Positions 17,527-25,485 of a stretch of 64,000 nt of DNA are shown piece by piece. This DNA comes from an uncultured Clostridia bacterium (GTDB lineage: Bacteria > Bacillota > Clostridia > Christensenellales > Aristaeellaceae): contig CAKTWP010000004.1 of the NCBI GenBank assembly GCA_934630705.1, forward strand, positions 111,064 to 175,063, read 5' to 3'. Below the pieces are notes generated by a model. It was not told where the DNA came from. It saw nothing but the letters and a program-made list of their open reading frames with translations, and searched no databases. The position numbers were made by a program, and so were the translations under genes. Each line of letters opens with the position of its first letter. Positions within the stretch are counted from its first letter, which is position 1.

Positions 17527-18303
17527 ATGGTGGCCGAGGAGCGGCAGATGCAGATCTGCGATTTGCTCAGCGCCCGCAATGCGGTGCAGATTGGAGAGCT
17601 GGCGGCGCAGTTTCAGGTGTCCGCCGAAACGATCCGGCGAGATTTGCTGGCGCTGGAGCAGCAGGGGCTGCTGCGGCGCACCCACGGCGGCGCGGTCTCC
17701 CTTTCCCGGATGGCGCATGTGAAAAACTATGCCCAGCGGCAGGAGGAATTTCAGCCCCAGAAGCAGGAATTGGCGCAGACGGCCCTTTCAATGATTCAGG
17801 ACGGCGATACCATCACCCTGGATTCGGGCACTACGGCCACCCAATTGGCCCGGCTGCTGCCCGGGCGCTTTCGGGAGCTGACGGTGATTACCTATGCCAT
17901 GGATGTGGCGCAGGAGCTGAAAAACGCGCCGGGGATTCATCTGATTCTCACCGGCGGCTATTATCTGGCGGAGGAAAACGCCTGCTGGGGTGATTTTTCC
18001 CTGTCCGTGCTGCAGCGGCTGCATGCGGACAAGGCGTTTCTATGCCCCTCTGCCGTATCGCTGTCCGGGGGAATCACGGATTATTCCTATCAGCTGCTGC
18101 CGCTGCAAAAAGCGTATCTGGGCATGGCGGATCGCGTGTTTATCCTGGCTGACAGCAGCAAGTTTGAAAAAACGGCCCGGCTGCAAATTGCCGCCCTGTC
18201 GCCTGAATATACGCTGATCACAGACAGCGCCCTGTCCCCGGACATCTGCGCCCTGTATCGCAAAAAAAGCCTTTCCATCCTGCGCGGAAAAACACAGAAA
18301 TAG
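17527..18303 (+). CDS. DeoR/GlpR family sugar-responsive repressor
   Basis: The 258-residue protein has an N-terminal winged helix-turn-helix (about 4-58, with IGELAAQFQVSAETIRRDLLALE and the RTHGGAV signature) and a DeoR sensor domain with DSGTTATQLA near 98, which binds a phosphorylated sugar. AAGGAGG lies 8 nt upstream of the ATG. The next gene, 93 bp downstream, encodes an organophosphate-type MFS carrier, the likely target. Such regulators usually repress neighbouring sugar-phosphate genes until the inducer accumulates. Confidence 0.9.
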   Translation: MVAEERQMQICDLLSARNAVQIGELAAQFQVSAETIRRDLLALEQQGLLRRTHGGAVSLSRMAHVKNYAQRQEEFQPQKQELAQTALSMIQDGDTITLDSGTTATQLARLLPGRFRELTVITYAMDVAQELKNAPGIHLILTGGYYLAEENACWGDFSLSVLQRLHADKAFLCPSAVSLSGGITDYSYQLLPLQKAYLGMADRVFILADSSKFEKTARLQIAALSPEYTLITDSALSPDICALYRKKSLSILRGKTQK

Positions 18304-18396
18304 GCGTATACCGCCGGCCCAGCCGGGCAGCGCCCGCGCATGCTTCTGTGAACATCCGAACGAACCGAACGATACTTGCTGAGAGGGGAAATTGCT

Positions 18397-19638
18397 ATGA
18401 TGAATACCGCGAAACCCGCCGCTGATCCGGCCCGGCGCAAGGCCGTGCAGCTGTCGCTGCTGTGCGCCGCCGTATACTTTTGCAGCTATCTGACAAGGCA
18501 CAATTTCGCCGCGGTGATGGTGGTAATCACCCGGGATGGCTTCAGCGAGCAGCTGCTGGCCGCGGCGCTGACGGGCATGTCCATCACCTACGGGGCAGGC
18601 CAGCTGATCAGCGGCTATCTGGGAGACAAGTTGCCCGCCTATCTGCTGATTTTCGGCGGCCTGTTGGTGTGCGCCGCCATGAACCTGCTGATTCCCCTGT
18701 GTCCCTCTGCCGGATGGATGGTGGCGGTTTGGAGCATGAACGGACTGGCGCAGGCCATGATGTGGCCGCCGCTGGTGAAGGTGATGAGCATGCACCTGCA
18801 TGAGCAGGATTACAAGCGCGCCGTGGTCTGGGTCAGCTGGGGCGGCTCGGTGGGCACCATCGCGGTGTATCTCCTTGCGCCCGTGCTGATTTCGCTGGGC
18901 GGCTGGCGGCCGGTATTCATCGTGGCGGCCGGCGTGGCGGCGGCGATGGCCATTCTCTGGCGGCTTTGCTATCAGCGCCTGGCCATGCCCATAATTGCCC
19001 CCGCGCCGAAAAAGCAGATGGACGCGCAGGGCAAGGGCGGCGCGCTACGCACGCTGGCGCCGGTGATGGGGCTGATTATGCTGGCCATCGTGCTTCATGG
19101 CTCCCTGCGGGACGGCATCACCAGCTGGACGCCCACCTATCTGTCCAATATTTATCATGTGGATGCCAGCCTTTCCATTCTCTCCAGCGTGGTGCTGCCT
19201 CTGTTTGCCATCGGCTGCCATGAGGTGACGCTGATTCTCAATCGCCGCCTGATCAAAAACGAAATGGCCCTGGCCGCCGTGATTTTTCTGGCGGGCCTGG
19301 CTGCGCTGGGGGCGCTGACTCTGATTGGCAGCGCCAGCTTCCCGCTGACGGTGCTGGCCCTGGCCGTATCGGTGGGCAGCATGCACGGGGTGAATCTGAT
19401 TCTTACCTGCCTGATTCCTCCCTATCTGGCCCGCTACGGCCGTACCTCCTTTGTCTCCGGCCTGCTCAATTCCTGCACGTATGTGGGAGCCGCGCTGTCC
19501 ACCTCCGGCATTGCCGTGCTCAAGGAACAGTTCGGCTGGCACACCACGCTGCTGGTCTGGTGCCTGATCGCGTTAGCGGGTACGCTGTGCTGCGCGGCTG
19601 TGGTACGCAAATGGCAGCGCATCCGGGAGCAGGATTAA
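18397..19638 (+). CDS. MFS transporter, organophosphate:phosphate antiporter-like
   Basis: The 413-residue protein has about 12 hydrophobic segments. CSYLTRHNFAAV in the first helix region and SITYGAGQLISGYLGDK in the loop 2-3 region resemble the OPA branch (GlpT, UhpT, UhpC), which exchanges sugar phosphates or glycerol-3-phosphate for phosphate. GAGAGGGG lies 8 nt before the ATG at 18397; a second in-frame ATG follows at 18400. The DeoR/GlpR-type gene upstream fits a sugar-phosphate substrate. The substrate is inferred, not shown. Confidence 0.82.
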   Translation: MMNTAKPAADPARRKAVQLSLLCAAVYFCSYLTRHNFAAVMVVITRDGFSEQLLAAALTGMSITYGAGQLISGYLGDKLPAYLLIFGGLLVCAAMNLLIPLCPSAGWMVAVWSMNGLAQAMMWPPLVKVMSMHLHEQDYKRAVVWVSWGGSVGTIAVYLLAPVLISLGGWRPVFIVAAGVAAAMAILWRLCYQRLAMPIIAPAPKKQMDAQGKGGALRTLAPVMGLIMLAIVLHGSLRDGITSWTPTYLSNIYHVDASLSILSSVVLPLFAIGCHEVTLILNRRLIKNEMALAAVIFLAGLAALGALTLIGSASFPLTVLALAVSVGSMHGVNLILTCLIPPYLARYGRTSFVSGLLNSCTYVGAALSTSGIAVLKEQFGWHTTLLVWCLIALAGTLCCAAVVRKWQRIREQD

Positions 19639-19643
19639 ATTGC

Positions 19644-19671
19644 AAAAAGGAGAACGGTTTTCCCGTCCTCC
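19644..19671 (-). terminator. terminator after Vat-like gene
   Basis: GGAG-x-ACGG pairs with CCGT-x-CTCC (19649-19671), with TTTTT on the minus strand. It lies opposite the end of the MFS gene. Confidence 0.6.
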
Positions 19672-19724
19672 TCTAAAAAACATCGCAATGCGTTTTTAGC
19701 GCATCAGGAACATATCCCAAGCTG

Positions 19725-19758
19725 AAACAGGAAACGAGCCATTGTTTCCTGTTTTTTA
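19725..19758 (+). terminator. terminator after MFS gene
   Basis: AAACAGGAAAC (19725-19735) pairs perfectly with GTTTCCTGTTT (19744-19754), followed by more T residues. Confidence 0.82.
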
Positions 19759-19840
19759 TACGGAAAACGGCTTATCGAGTGATGAAAAACGCGCTGTTTT
19801 CCTCTGCCCGCGCATTTGCTTTCACAGCACGCCACAGGGT

Positions 19841-20467
19841 TCATGCGTTTTCCGCCAACGCATTCAGATCGCCGGTTTGGATGGCGTGAATGCTGCGGGC
19901 GATTTTCTCCGCATCCCAGTCCCACCAGCGCAGAGCCTGCAGTCGCGCCACAGTTTCCTCGTCAAATCGCCGACGGATGGGCCTGGCCGGCACGCCGCCC
20001 ACGATGGTATAGGGCGGCTCGTCCTTTGTTACCACGGCCCGCGTGCCAATGATCGCCCCATCGCCAATGGTCACGCCCGAAAGCACCACTGCTTCGTATC
20101 CGATCCACACATCGTTGCCCACCACGATGTCGCCCTTGTTGTCCCAGGCGTCCCGGATGTTTTTCGGATCCAGATCCCATTCTTTGAAAAAGATGGGGAA
20201 CGTGTATGTAGAAAGCGATTTCAGGGCATGGTTGCCGCTGGTAAACAGGAATTTCGCCCCGCAGGCAATGGAACAGAATTTGCCGATTTTCGGCTTGTCG
20301 CCATTAACGGGATCATGATACAGCACGTTGTTCTTCTCAAATTCCCGGGGATCGCGCACAAAATCGTTGTAAATTGTGTACTCCCCCACCTGAATATTCG
20401 GATCGGTTATCACGTCCTTAAGATACACGATCTGGTCATCCCCCGGACGGGGATACATTTTCCGCAT
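19841..20467 (-). CDS. Vat/XAT-like left-handed beta-helix acetyltransferase
   Basis: The 208-residue protein is a hexapeptide-repeat (LbH) acyltransferase. IGKFCSIACG, H80 in TSGNHALKS (matching the catalytic histidine of Vat/CatB enzymes), GNDVWIG, and a C-terminal FDEETVARLQALRWWDWD helix match the xenobiotic acetyltransferase group. These include streptogramin A and type B chloramphenicol acetyltransferases, but many chromosomal relatives have unknown acceptors. The ATG at 20467 is 7 nt after GGAGG; an ATG 6 nt earlier abuts that site. It follows DUF998 by 16 bp, so it may belong to the TetR-led unit. Confidence 0.82.
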   Translation of the reverse strand: MRKMYPRPGDDQIVYLKDVITDPNIQVGEYTIYNDFVRDPREFEKNNVLYHDPVNGDKPKIGKFCSIACGAKFLFTSGNHALKSLSTYTFPIFFKEWDLDPKNIRDAWDNKGDIVVGNDVWIGYEAVVLSGVTIGDGAIIGTRAVVTKDEPPYTIVGGVPARPIRRRFDEETVARLQALRWWDWDAEKIARSIHAIQTGDLNALAENA

Positions 20468-20483
20468 AGCCATTCCTCCTTTT

Positions 20484-21116
20484 TTAGCGCATGCAGAATG
20501 CGTGGATGCCTAAAGCCGCGTTAAAGCCCGTGGCGGCGAACACGCTGAAGCGCTCCACCACGCCGAAATACGCCGCAGGCACAAGCTGCATTCCCAGCGC
20601 GCCCACGAGCATCATGCCCAACGCAATGCCTGCGCAAACGCCATAGGAGCGGCAGCTCCGCTCCCGAATGCCGGCAATGATGATCATTGTCAGCGACGCG
20701 ATGGACAGCGCCACCACCAGTCCCGTAGCCAGCAGATGCATCTGATCCTGAAAGGAACCGGCATAGCCGCTGGCGCTGAGGGGAAACATCCGAAACCCTA
20801 CCGCAGATACCCATTCCATCGCCGCAAACACATACACACCCGCCCGCAGCAGCCGGCTTTTCCTGCCCTGCAGCGCCACGCAGACCATCATTACGCTGAC
20901 CAGCTCGCAGGCATTATACAGGCTGCTGAGCTGATTCCATAGCGCCAGCGACGGCGCGTTGGCCGCGCTCAGATCGCTGACCGCCTGAGCCATCCAATTG
21001 TAGCCCGGATAGGCCCACGGCGAAAACGCCACCGCCGCCGAATAGGAAAGAAAGCTGACCACGCCCAGCAGGCTCAGCTTCTGGGGCAACGTCTTTTTCA
21101 TCATGGATGATCTCAT
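20484..21116 (-). CDS. DUF998 family membrane protein
   Basis: The 210-residue protein has about six hydrophobic segments. FSPWAYPGYNWMAQAVSDLSA near the N-terminus is the DUF998 signature loop. The function of the family is unknown. The ATG at 21116 overlaps the TetR stop (ATGA), which favours translational coupling; ATGs at 21104 and 21101 are alternatives. Placement directly behind a TetR gene suggests repression by it, as is common for membrane efflux or lipid-modifying proteins. Confidence 0.8.
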   Translation of the reverse strand: MRSSMMKKTLPQKLSLLGVVSFLSYSAAVAFSPWAYPGYNWMAQAVSDLSAANAPSLALWNQLSSLYNACELVSVMMVCVALQGRKSRLLRAGVYVFAAMEWVSAVGFRMFPLSASGYAGSFQDQMHLLATGLVVALSIASLTMIIIAGIRERSCRSYGVCAGIALGMMLVGALGMQLVPAAYFGVVERFSVFAATGFNAALGIHAFCMR

Positions 21117-21736
21117 CTCTCTCGGAATGCGCGATAAAACAGCCGCACATGCGCCTCCAGCTTTTCCAGGCATTCCGCCTCCCGCTCCGGCTGCCGGTCG
21201 CAAATTCCCAGCAGCGCGATAACCGGGCTTACATACATCAGCGCCAGCGTCCCGGGTTCCGCACGGCGCAGCTGGCCCGCCGCAATCAGGCTGCGGAAAA
21301 TCTCCGCGTGATAGGCCACCATCCGATCCACATACCGCCGGGAATACAGCGCTGCCAGTGCCGGGGAGCGAAACTGTTCCATGGTCATCATCCGACGGAA
21401 GCGGCGGATAGTTTCGTTATGCAGCGAATAGTCAAAGATCTGCCGCACCTTTTCCAGCAGCCCCTCCTCCGTAATGGCGGCGAACTGCGATACATCCCGC
21501 CCCACGTCCTGCACATGGATAGCAATTTTATCGGTGTCCTGCTCATATTGCATGGCTGTGGCTTCCACAATGGCGTCAAAAATGGCCTGCTTGCTGGGAA
21601 AATGATTGTAAAGCGATGGCGCTTTGATACCCACCGCGCCTGCAATCTCCCCCACGCTTACCGTGTCATAGCCCTTCTCTGAAAACAGCGCCAGCGCTGC
21701 CGCCAGGATTCGCTGTCTGGTGTCCTCCTGTTTCAT
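21113..21736 (-). CDS. TetR family transcriptional regulator
   Basis: The 207-residue protein has an N-terminal TetR helix-turn-helix (RQRILAAALALFSEKGYDTVSVGEIAGAVGIKAPSLYNHFPSK split over about 6-49) and a divergent C-terminal ligand domain. GGAAG lies 7 nt before the ATG at 21736; in-frame ATGs at 21754 and 21769 lack a ribosome binding site, and the first lies inside the operator palindrome. An exact consensus promoter and a 22-bp palindrome precede it, so it most likely represses itself and the DUF998 gene, and perhaps the Vat-like gene. Confidence 0.9.
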   Translation of the reverse strand: MKQEDTRQRILAAALALFSEKGYDTVSVGEIAGAVGIKAPSLYNHFPSKQAIFDAIVEATAMQYEQDTDKIAIHVQDVGRDVSQFAAITEEGLLEKVRQIFDYSLHNETIRRFRRMMTMEQFRSPALAALYSRRYVDRMVAYHAEIFRSLIAAGQLRRAEPGTLALMYVSPVIALLGICDRQPEREAECLEKLEAHVRLFYRAFRER

Positions 21737-21756
21737 TCGTTCACTTCCAGTCATTT

Positions 21757-21778
21757 TACTAACTATCATTAGTTAGTA
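21757..21778. promoter_or_regulatory. TetR operator palindrome
   Basis: TACTAAC (21757-21763) and GTTAGTA (21772-21778) form a perfect inverted repeat around 8 bp and cover the predicted transcription start, ideal for repression. Confidence 0.75.
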
Positions 21779-21783
21779 TTGAC

Positions 21784-21812
21784 ATTATAATACATCCGCT
21801 TCCCCTTGTCAA
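21784..21812 (-). promoter_or_regulatory. tetR promoter
   Basis: Exact TTGACA (21812-21807), 17-bp spacer, exact TATAAT (21789-21784). Confidence 0.88.
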
Positions 21813-21957
21813 CTGATACTGTTTGCGATTCATTCTTCGCCCGATGGTATCAGTAAACATCCAAAAAAGGCGGCAGATTTCTGCCTTCCCCTTTTCCCAC
21901 GCCAAACGCACGGTAGACGGTCGTCCCCGTATTTGAAAGGCATTCACATATTAATAA

Positions 21958-22008
21958 ACAAAAAAAGACTTGATATTCAGGCTTTTTGCCATCCTACCAA
22001 GTCTTTTT
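21958..22008 (-). terminator. terminator after tRNA-Pro
   Basis: AAAAAGACTTG (22008-21998) pairs with CAAGTCTTTTT (21972-21962) across a 25-nt loop that may itself fold, with extra T residues following. The stem begins 3 nt after the tRNA CCA. Confidence 0.8.
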
Positions 22009-22010
22009 GC

Positions 22011-22087
22011 TGGTCTGGGTGAGAAGATTTGAACTTCCGGCCTCTTGAACCCCATTCAAGCACGCTACCAAGCTGCGCTACACCCAG
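22011..22087 (-). tRNA. tRNA-Pro (anticodon GGG), CCA encoded
   Basis: On the minus strand the acceptor CTGGGTG pairs with CACCCAG, the D-arm has AGCTTGGTAG, and the anticodon stem CTTGA/TCAAG encloses loop ATGGGGT, giving anticodon GGG at 34-36. The T-arm TTCGAATC is canonical and CCA (22013-22011) is encoded. Confidence 0.96.
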
Positions 22088-22115
22088 ATACCCGGCTGCC
22101 TTAGCAACAGAAATG

Positions 22116-22144
22116 ATTATAGCGCGTTCTTCTCCAATTGTCAA
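22116..22144 (-). promoter_or_regulatory. tRNA-Pro promoter
   Basis: Exact TTGACA (22144-22139), 17-bp spacer, exact TATAAT (22121-22116), about 29 bp before the tRNA. Confidence 0.88.
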
Positions 22145-22169
22145 CCCATTTCTTAAAATTTTTTCCTTC

Positions 22170-22198
22170 TTGCATCCGTTAGGAAGGTGGGCTATAAT
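22170..22198 (+). promoter_or_regulatory. promoter of sugar isomerase gene
   Basis: TTGCAT (22170-22175), 17-bp spacer, TATAAT (22193-22198). Confidence 0.75.
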
Positions 22199-22244
22199 AG
22201 GGAACGAAAGAAATTGCAGTTTTTTGCAAAGGAGGAATAGAACA

Positions 22245-23165
22245 ATGAAAATTGCTGTGCAGACGGGCGGCGTGGAGGAGCGCCTGGGACTGGATGGTGC
22301 GTATCGCCTGATTCGGGAGGCCGGATTTGACGGCGTGGACGCCAATGTGGATCATCTGATGACCGGTCAGGATTACAAGGCCCGCCGGATTCCCGCATTC
22401 TTCCTGGGCAGCGACGCTGATTGCATCGCCCATTTCAAGCCCTGGAAGGACGCGGCGGAAAAATACGGCCTGGATAATTATCAGGCCCATGCGCCCTTCC
22501 CCAGCTATGTGCTTGATCCCGATCATCCGGATTTCAATGATGCGCTGATCGTCATGCTGCGCAAAACCATCATGGGCTGCGATTCCATCGGCTGCCGGAA
22601 TCTGGTCGTGCATCCCTTCTTCCTGGGCTACCGGGATCAGATGGACCCGGAAACGGAATGGCGCGTGAACATCGAGCGCTATTCCATGCTCATTCCCGAA
22701 GCGAAGAAATACGGCGTGACCATCTGCCTGGAAAACATGTTTTCCGGCTACCGGGGCAAGCTGTATAACGCCTGCTGCTCCGATATTCCCACCGCCTGCA
22801 AATATATCGACACCCTGAACGACATCGCCGGCCAGCAATGCTTCGCTTTCTGCCTGGACACCGGCCATCTGCTGCTGATGGGCAAGGATATCAAAAACAC
22901 CATGATCCAGCTGGGCGACCGCATCCGCGCCTTCCATGTGCATGACAACAATGGCGTCGACGACCAGCATCTGGCTCCCTTCATGGGTGTGCAGGATTGG
23001 TCCCGGTTCGTGGACGGCCTGCGGGCCATCGGCTTTGACCGCACCATGAGCTTTGAAACCTTCAATATCTGGAACACAATGAACGATCCTGAATTGTCTG
23101 CCGAGATGCTGCGGTTCATCGCCAAGGCGGGCCGGGCCTTTGCCCAGCGGGCGAAGCAGGCGTAA
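22245..23165 (+). CDS. sugar phosphate isomerase/epimerase (xylose isomerase-like TIM barrel)
   Basis: The 306-residue protein is an AP-endonuclease-2/xylose isomerase-like TIM barrel. Metal-site features of the family are visible: the glutamate in ICLENMFSGY (about 167), DTGHLLLMG (about 206-214) with Asp and His, FHVHDNNG (about 228-235), and the glutamate in MSFETFNIW (about 275). AAAGGAGG lies 9 nt before the ATG at 22245. No sugar gene neighbours it, so the substrate is unknown; relatives include tagatose/psicose 3-epimerases and inosose dehydratases. Confidence 0.85.
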   Translation: MKIAVQTGGVEERLGLDGAYRLIREAGFDGVDANVDHLMTGQDYKARRIPAFFLGSDADCIAHFKPWKDAAEKYGLDNYQAHAPFPSYVLDPDHPDFNDALIVMLRKTIMGCDSIGCRNLVVHPFFLGYRDQMDPETEWRVNIERYSMLIPEAKKYGVTICLENMFSGYRGKLYNACCSDIPTACKYIDTLNDIAGQQCFAFCLDTGHLLLMGKDIKNTMIQLGDRIRAFHVHDNNGVDDQHLAPFMGVQDWSRFVDGLRAIGFDRTMSFETFNIWNTMNDPELSAEMLRFIAKAGRAFAQRAKQA

Positions 23166-23206
23166 GCGTTCGTCCGTCGGGACAAGCCAGCGTTACGCTT
23201 CCCTTT

Positions 23207-23242
23207 TGCGCTTTCTGCTTTCAGAGAGCGCATTTTTGTTTT
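23207..23242 (+). terminator. terminator after sugar isomerase gene
   Basis: TGCGCT (23207-23212) pairs with AGCGCA (23227-23232) with inner pairs; TTTTTGTTTT follows. Confidence 0.7.
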
Positions 23243-23265
23243 GTCCGTTTTCCAGATCTTCCCCA

Positions 23266-23317
23266 TTGACAAGACGCCGCATTTGCACTATAATGCGTAT
23301 ATAGGAACGCTTGTTCT
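23266..23317 (+). promoter_or_regulatory. SOS promoter with LexA box
   Basis: Exact TTGACA (23266-23271), 17-bp spacer, exact TATAAT (23289-23294). GAAC-GCTT-GTTC (23305-23316), the Gram-positive LexA operator, lies just past the expected start point, so LexA would block initiation until DNA damage. Confidence 0.9.
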
Positions 23318-23365
23318 CATTGCACAAAAAAGCGATTATGCGGATAGAAAAGGAGGCGGAAACGG

Positions 23366-24871
23366 ATGCTCGGCGCGTATGTGGCCATTGATCTGAAATC
23401 CTTTTTTGCCTCCGTGGAATGCGTGGAACGCGGGCTGGATCCGCTGACCACCAACCTGGTGGTGGCCGATGCGGAACGGACGGAAAAAACCATCTGTCTG
23501 GCGGTGTCGCCTGCGCTGAAGCAGTATGGCCTGCCCGGGCGGGCACGGCTGTTTGAAGTGGTGCAGAAGGTGAAGGAGGTCAATTGTAAGCGGCTGACCG
23601 CGGCCCCCGGTCATCAGTTTACCGGCGCTTCCGTTCAGGACGGAGAGCTGCGCCGGCATCCCGAGCTTGCTCTGGATTATGTGGTCGCCCGGCCGCAAAT
23701 GGCCCATTACATGGCCTGCAGCCAGAAAATCTATCAGATTTATCTGCGCTATATCGCTCCGGAGGATATCCACGTCTATTCCATCGACGAAGTGTTTATG
23801 GACGTGAGCCGCTATCTGAAAACCTACGACTGCTCTCCCCGGGAGTTGGCCATGCGGATGATCCGCGAAGTGCTGCGGGAAACGGGCATTACTGCCACCG
23901 CCGGCATCGGCACCAATCTGTACCTGTGCAAAATCGCCATGGATATTGTGGCCAAGCGCTGCCCGCCGGATGCGGACGGCGTGCGCATTGCGGAGCTGGA
24001 TGAGCAAAGCTACCGGGAGCAGCTCTGGAATCACCGGCCGCTGACGGATTTCTGGCGGGTGGGCCCCGGTTATGCCCGTAAGCTGGAAGCCCACCAAATG
24101 TATACCATGGGCGATGTGGCCCTGCGATCTACCTATGATGAAGATCTGCTTTACCGGCTGTTCGGCGTGAATGCCGAGCTGCTGATCGACCATGCCTGGG
24201 GCGTGGAAAGCTGCACCCTGGCCGAAATCAATGCCTATGCCCCCTGCAGCAGCTCCATGAGCACCGGGCAGGTGCTGCAGGAGCCCTATCCGTTTGACAA
24301 AGCCCGGATCGTGATCCGGGAGATGGCGGACGCGCTGGCGCTGACGCTGGTGGAAAAGGGCCTGACAGCGGATCAGATGGATGTGACGATAGGCTATGAT
24401 GTGGACAGCTTGAAGCAGCCGGGCGTTCGCCAGCAGTATCATGGGCCGGTGGAGCGGGATCATTATGGCCGGCTGGTGCCCAAGGGCGTTCACGGCTCGG
24501 AGCATCTTCCCTGCCCCACTGCGTCCTCCCGGCTGTTCGTGCAGGCCACGCTGCATATTTTCGACCGCATTTTGAATCCCCGGCTGCTGATTCGGCGGAT
24601 GTATGTGGTGGCCAACAATATCCGCCCCTGGAGTCCGGAGCAGACGCAGCCCGCTCAGACAGAGCAGCTGAGCCTGTTTACCGATTACGCCGCGCTGGAG
24701 GCTCAGCGCCAGGCCGAACGGCAGGCGCTGGCGCGAGAACGAAATCTGCAATTGGCGGCAGTGGAAATCCATCAGCGATTCGGCAAAAATGCGCTGGTAA
24801 AGGGCACCAGCTTTCAGGAGGGTGCCACCGGCATCCAGCGCAACAGCCAGATTGGAGGGCATCGCGCATGA
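23366..24871 (+). CDS. Y-family translesion DNA polymerase (UmuC/UvrX-like)
   Basis: The 501-residue polymerase copies damaged DNA. Catalytic carboxylates are D9 in VAIDLKSFFASVEC and D141-E142 in YSIDEVFMDVS. Helix-hairpin-helix and little-finger regions follow, and the tail carries QLSLF (434-438), a typical beta-clamp binding motif. AAGGAGG lies 9 nt before the ATG. The promoter has a LexA box, and the stop overlaps the YolD-like start (ATGA). The pairing is typical of UvrX/UmuC-type polymerases of Firmicutes and mobile elements, although nothing mobile is visible here. Confidence 0.94.
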   Translation: MLGAYVAIDLKSFFASVECVERGLDPLTTNLVVADAERTEKTICLAVSPALKQYGLPGRARLFEVVQKVKEVNCKRLTAAPGHQFTGASVQDGELRRHPELALDYVVARPQMAHYMACSQKIYQIYLRYIAPEDIHVYSIDEVFMDVSRYLKTYDCSPRELAMRMIREVLRETGITATAGIGTNLYLCKIAMDIVAKRCPPDADGVRIAELDEQSYREQLWNHRPLTDFWRVGPGYARKLEAHQMYTMGDVALRSTYDEDLLYRLFGVNAELLIDHAWGVESCTLAEINAYAPCSSSMSTGQVLQEPYPFDKARIVIREMADALALTLVEKGLTADQMDVTIGYDVDSLKQPGVRQQYHGPVERDHYGRLVPKGVHGSEHLPCPTASSRLFVQATLHIFDRILNPRLLIRRMYVVANNIRPWSPEQTQPAQTEQLSLFTDYAALEAQRQAERQALARERNLQLAAVEIHQRFGKNALVKGTSFQEGATGIQRNSQIGGHRA

Positions 24872-25371
24872 AGATATCCGATTTTTCCCCCAGCTCCGCC
24901 TCCGGCGATCCCTACGCCGCCATCCGCGCGCTTTCCCGGCCCGTTTCCCGGCGGCATCCGCCCATGGACCGGCTGGCCCGGGCCGCACAGTTCGCGCCCT
25001 TTTCTGCGCTGTCCGGGTATGGGGATGTGATCCACGAAGCAGGCCGGCTGACCGATGCAGCCCCCGATTTGGGCGAGGAAGCCCTGTCCCAGCTGGACGC
25101 ACAGCTCCGCTGCCTGATGGTCCAGGTCTCCCGGCATCCGCCGGTGAGGATTCGCTATTTCGTGCCGGACGGGCGAAAGACCGGCGGCGCGTATGCGGAG
25201 CTGCACGGCCATGTGAAGCGAATTGACGCGGTGGCGCGGCGGCTGTATCTGACCGGCGGGGACAGCGTGGCGCTGGACGACATCGTGGCGCTGAGCAGCC
25301 CGCTGTTTGCCGCGCCGGCCGCATCCGCCCGGGAATCTTCAGAAAGCCATCGAAGCGATTTTCTTCTCTGA
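24868..25371 (+). CDS. YolD-like protein, partner of the Y-family polymerase
   Basis: The 167-residue protein contains MDRLARAAQFAPFSALSGYGD (starting near residue 33), the YolD-like motif, and a C-terminal beta-rich region with DDIVAL. YolD-like proteins accompany UvrX/UmuC polymerases and are thought to play a UmuD-like accessory role. The start overlaps the polymerase stop by 4 bp, so both are made from one SOS-induced message. The N-terminal 30 residues and the last 15 extend beyond the usual family length. Confidence 0.88.
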   Translation: MKISDFSPSSASGDPYAAIRALSRPVSRRHPPMDRLARAAQFAPFSALSGYGDVIHEAGRLTDAAPDLGEEALSQLDAQLRCLMVQVSRHPPVRIRYFVPDGRKTGGAYAELHGHVKRIDAVARRLYLTGGDSVALDDIVALSSPLFAAPAASARESSESHRSDFLL

Positions 25372-25485
25372 ATGCACCCCTTCCTGCGCCCGGCATAGGA
25401 TGGGGGTGAAGGCTGATGCAAGGGTTTGCAGCCTTTCATTCCTCAATCAGCGCCCCAGCGGCGCATCATGTAAGGAGGCGCAAAT

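Noticed and set aside
22011..22087. tRNA-Pro as an integration (att) site
   Set aside because: No integrase, no direct repeat of the tRNA 3' end and no change in gene content nearby.
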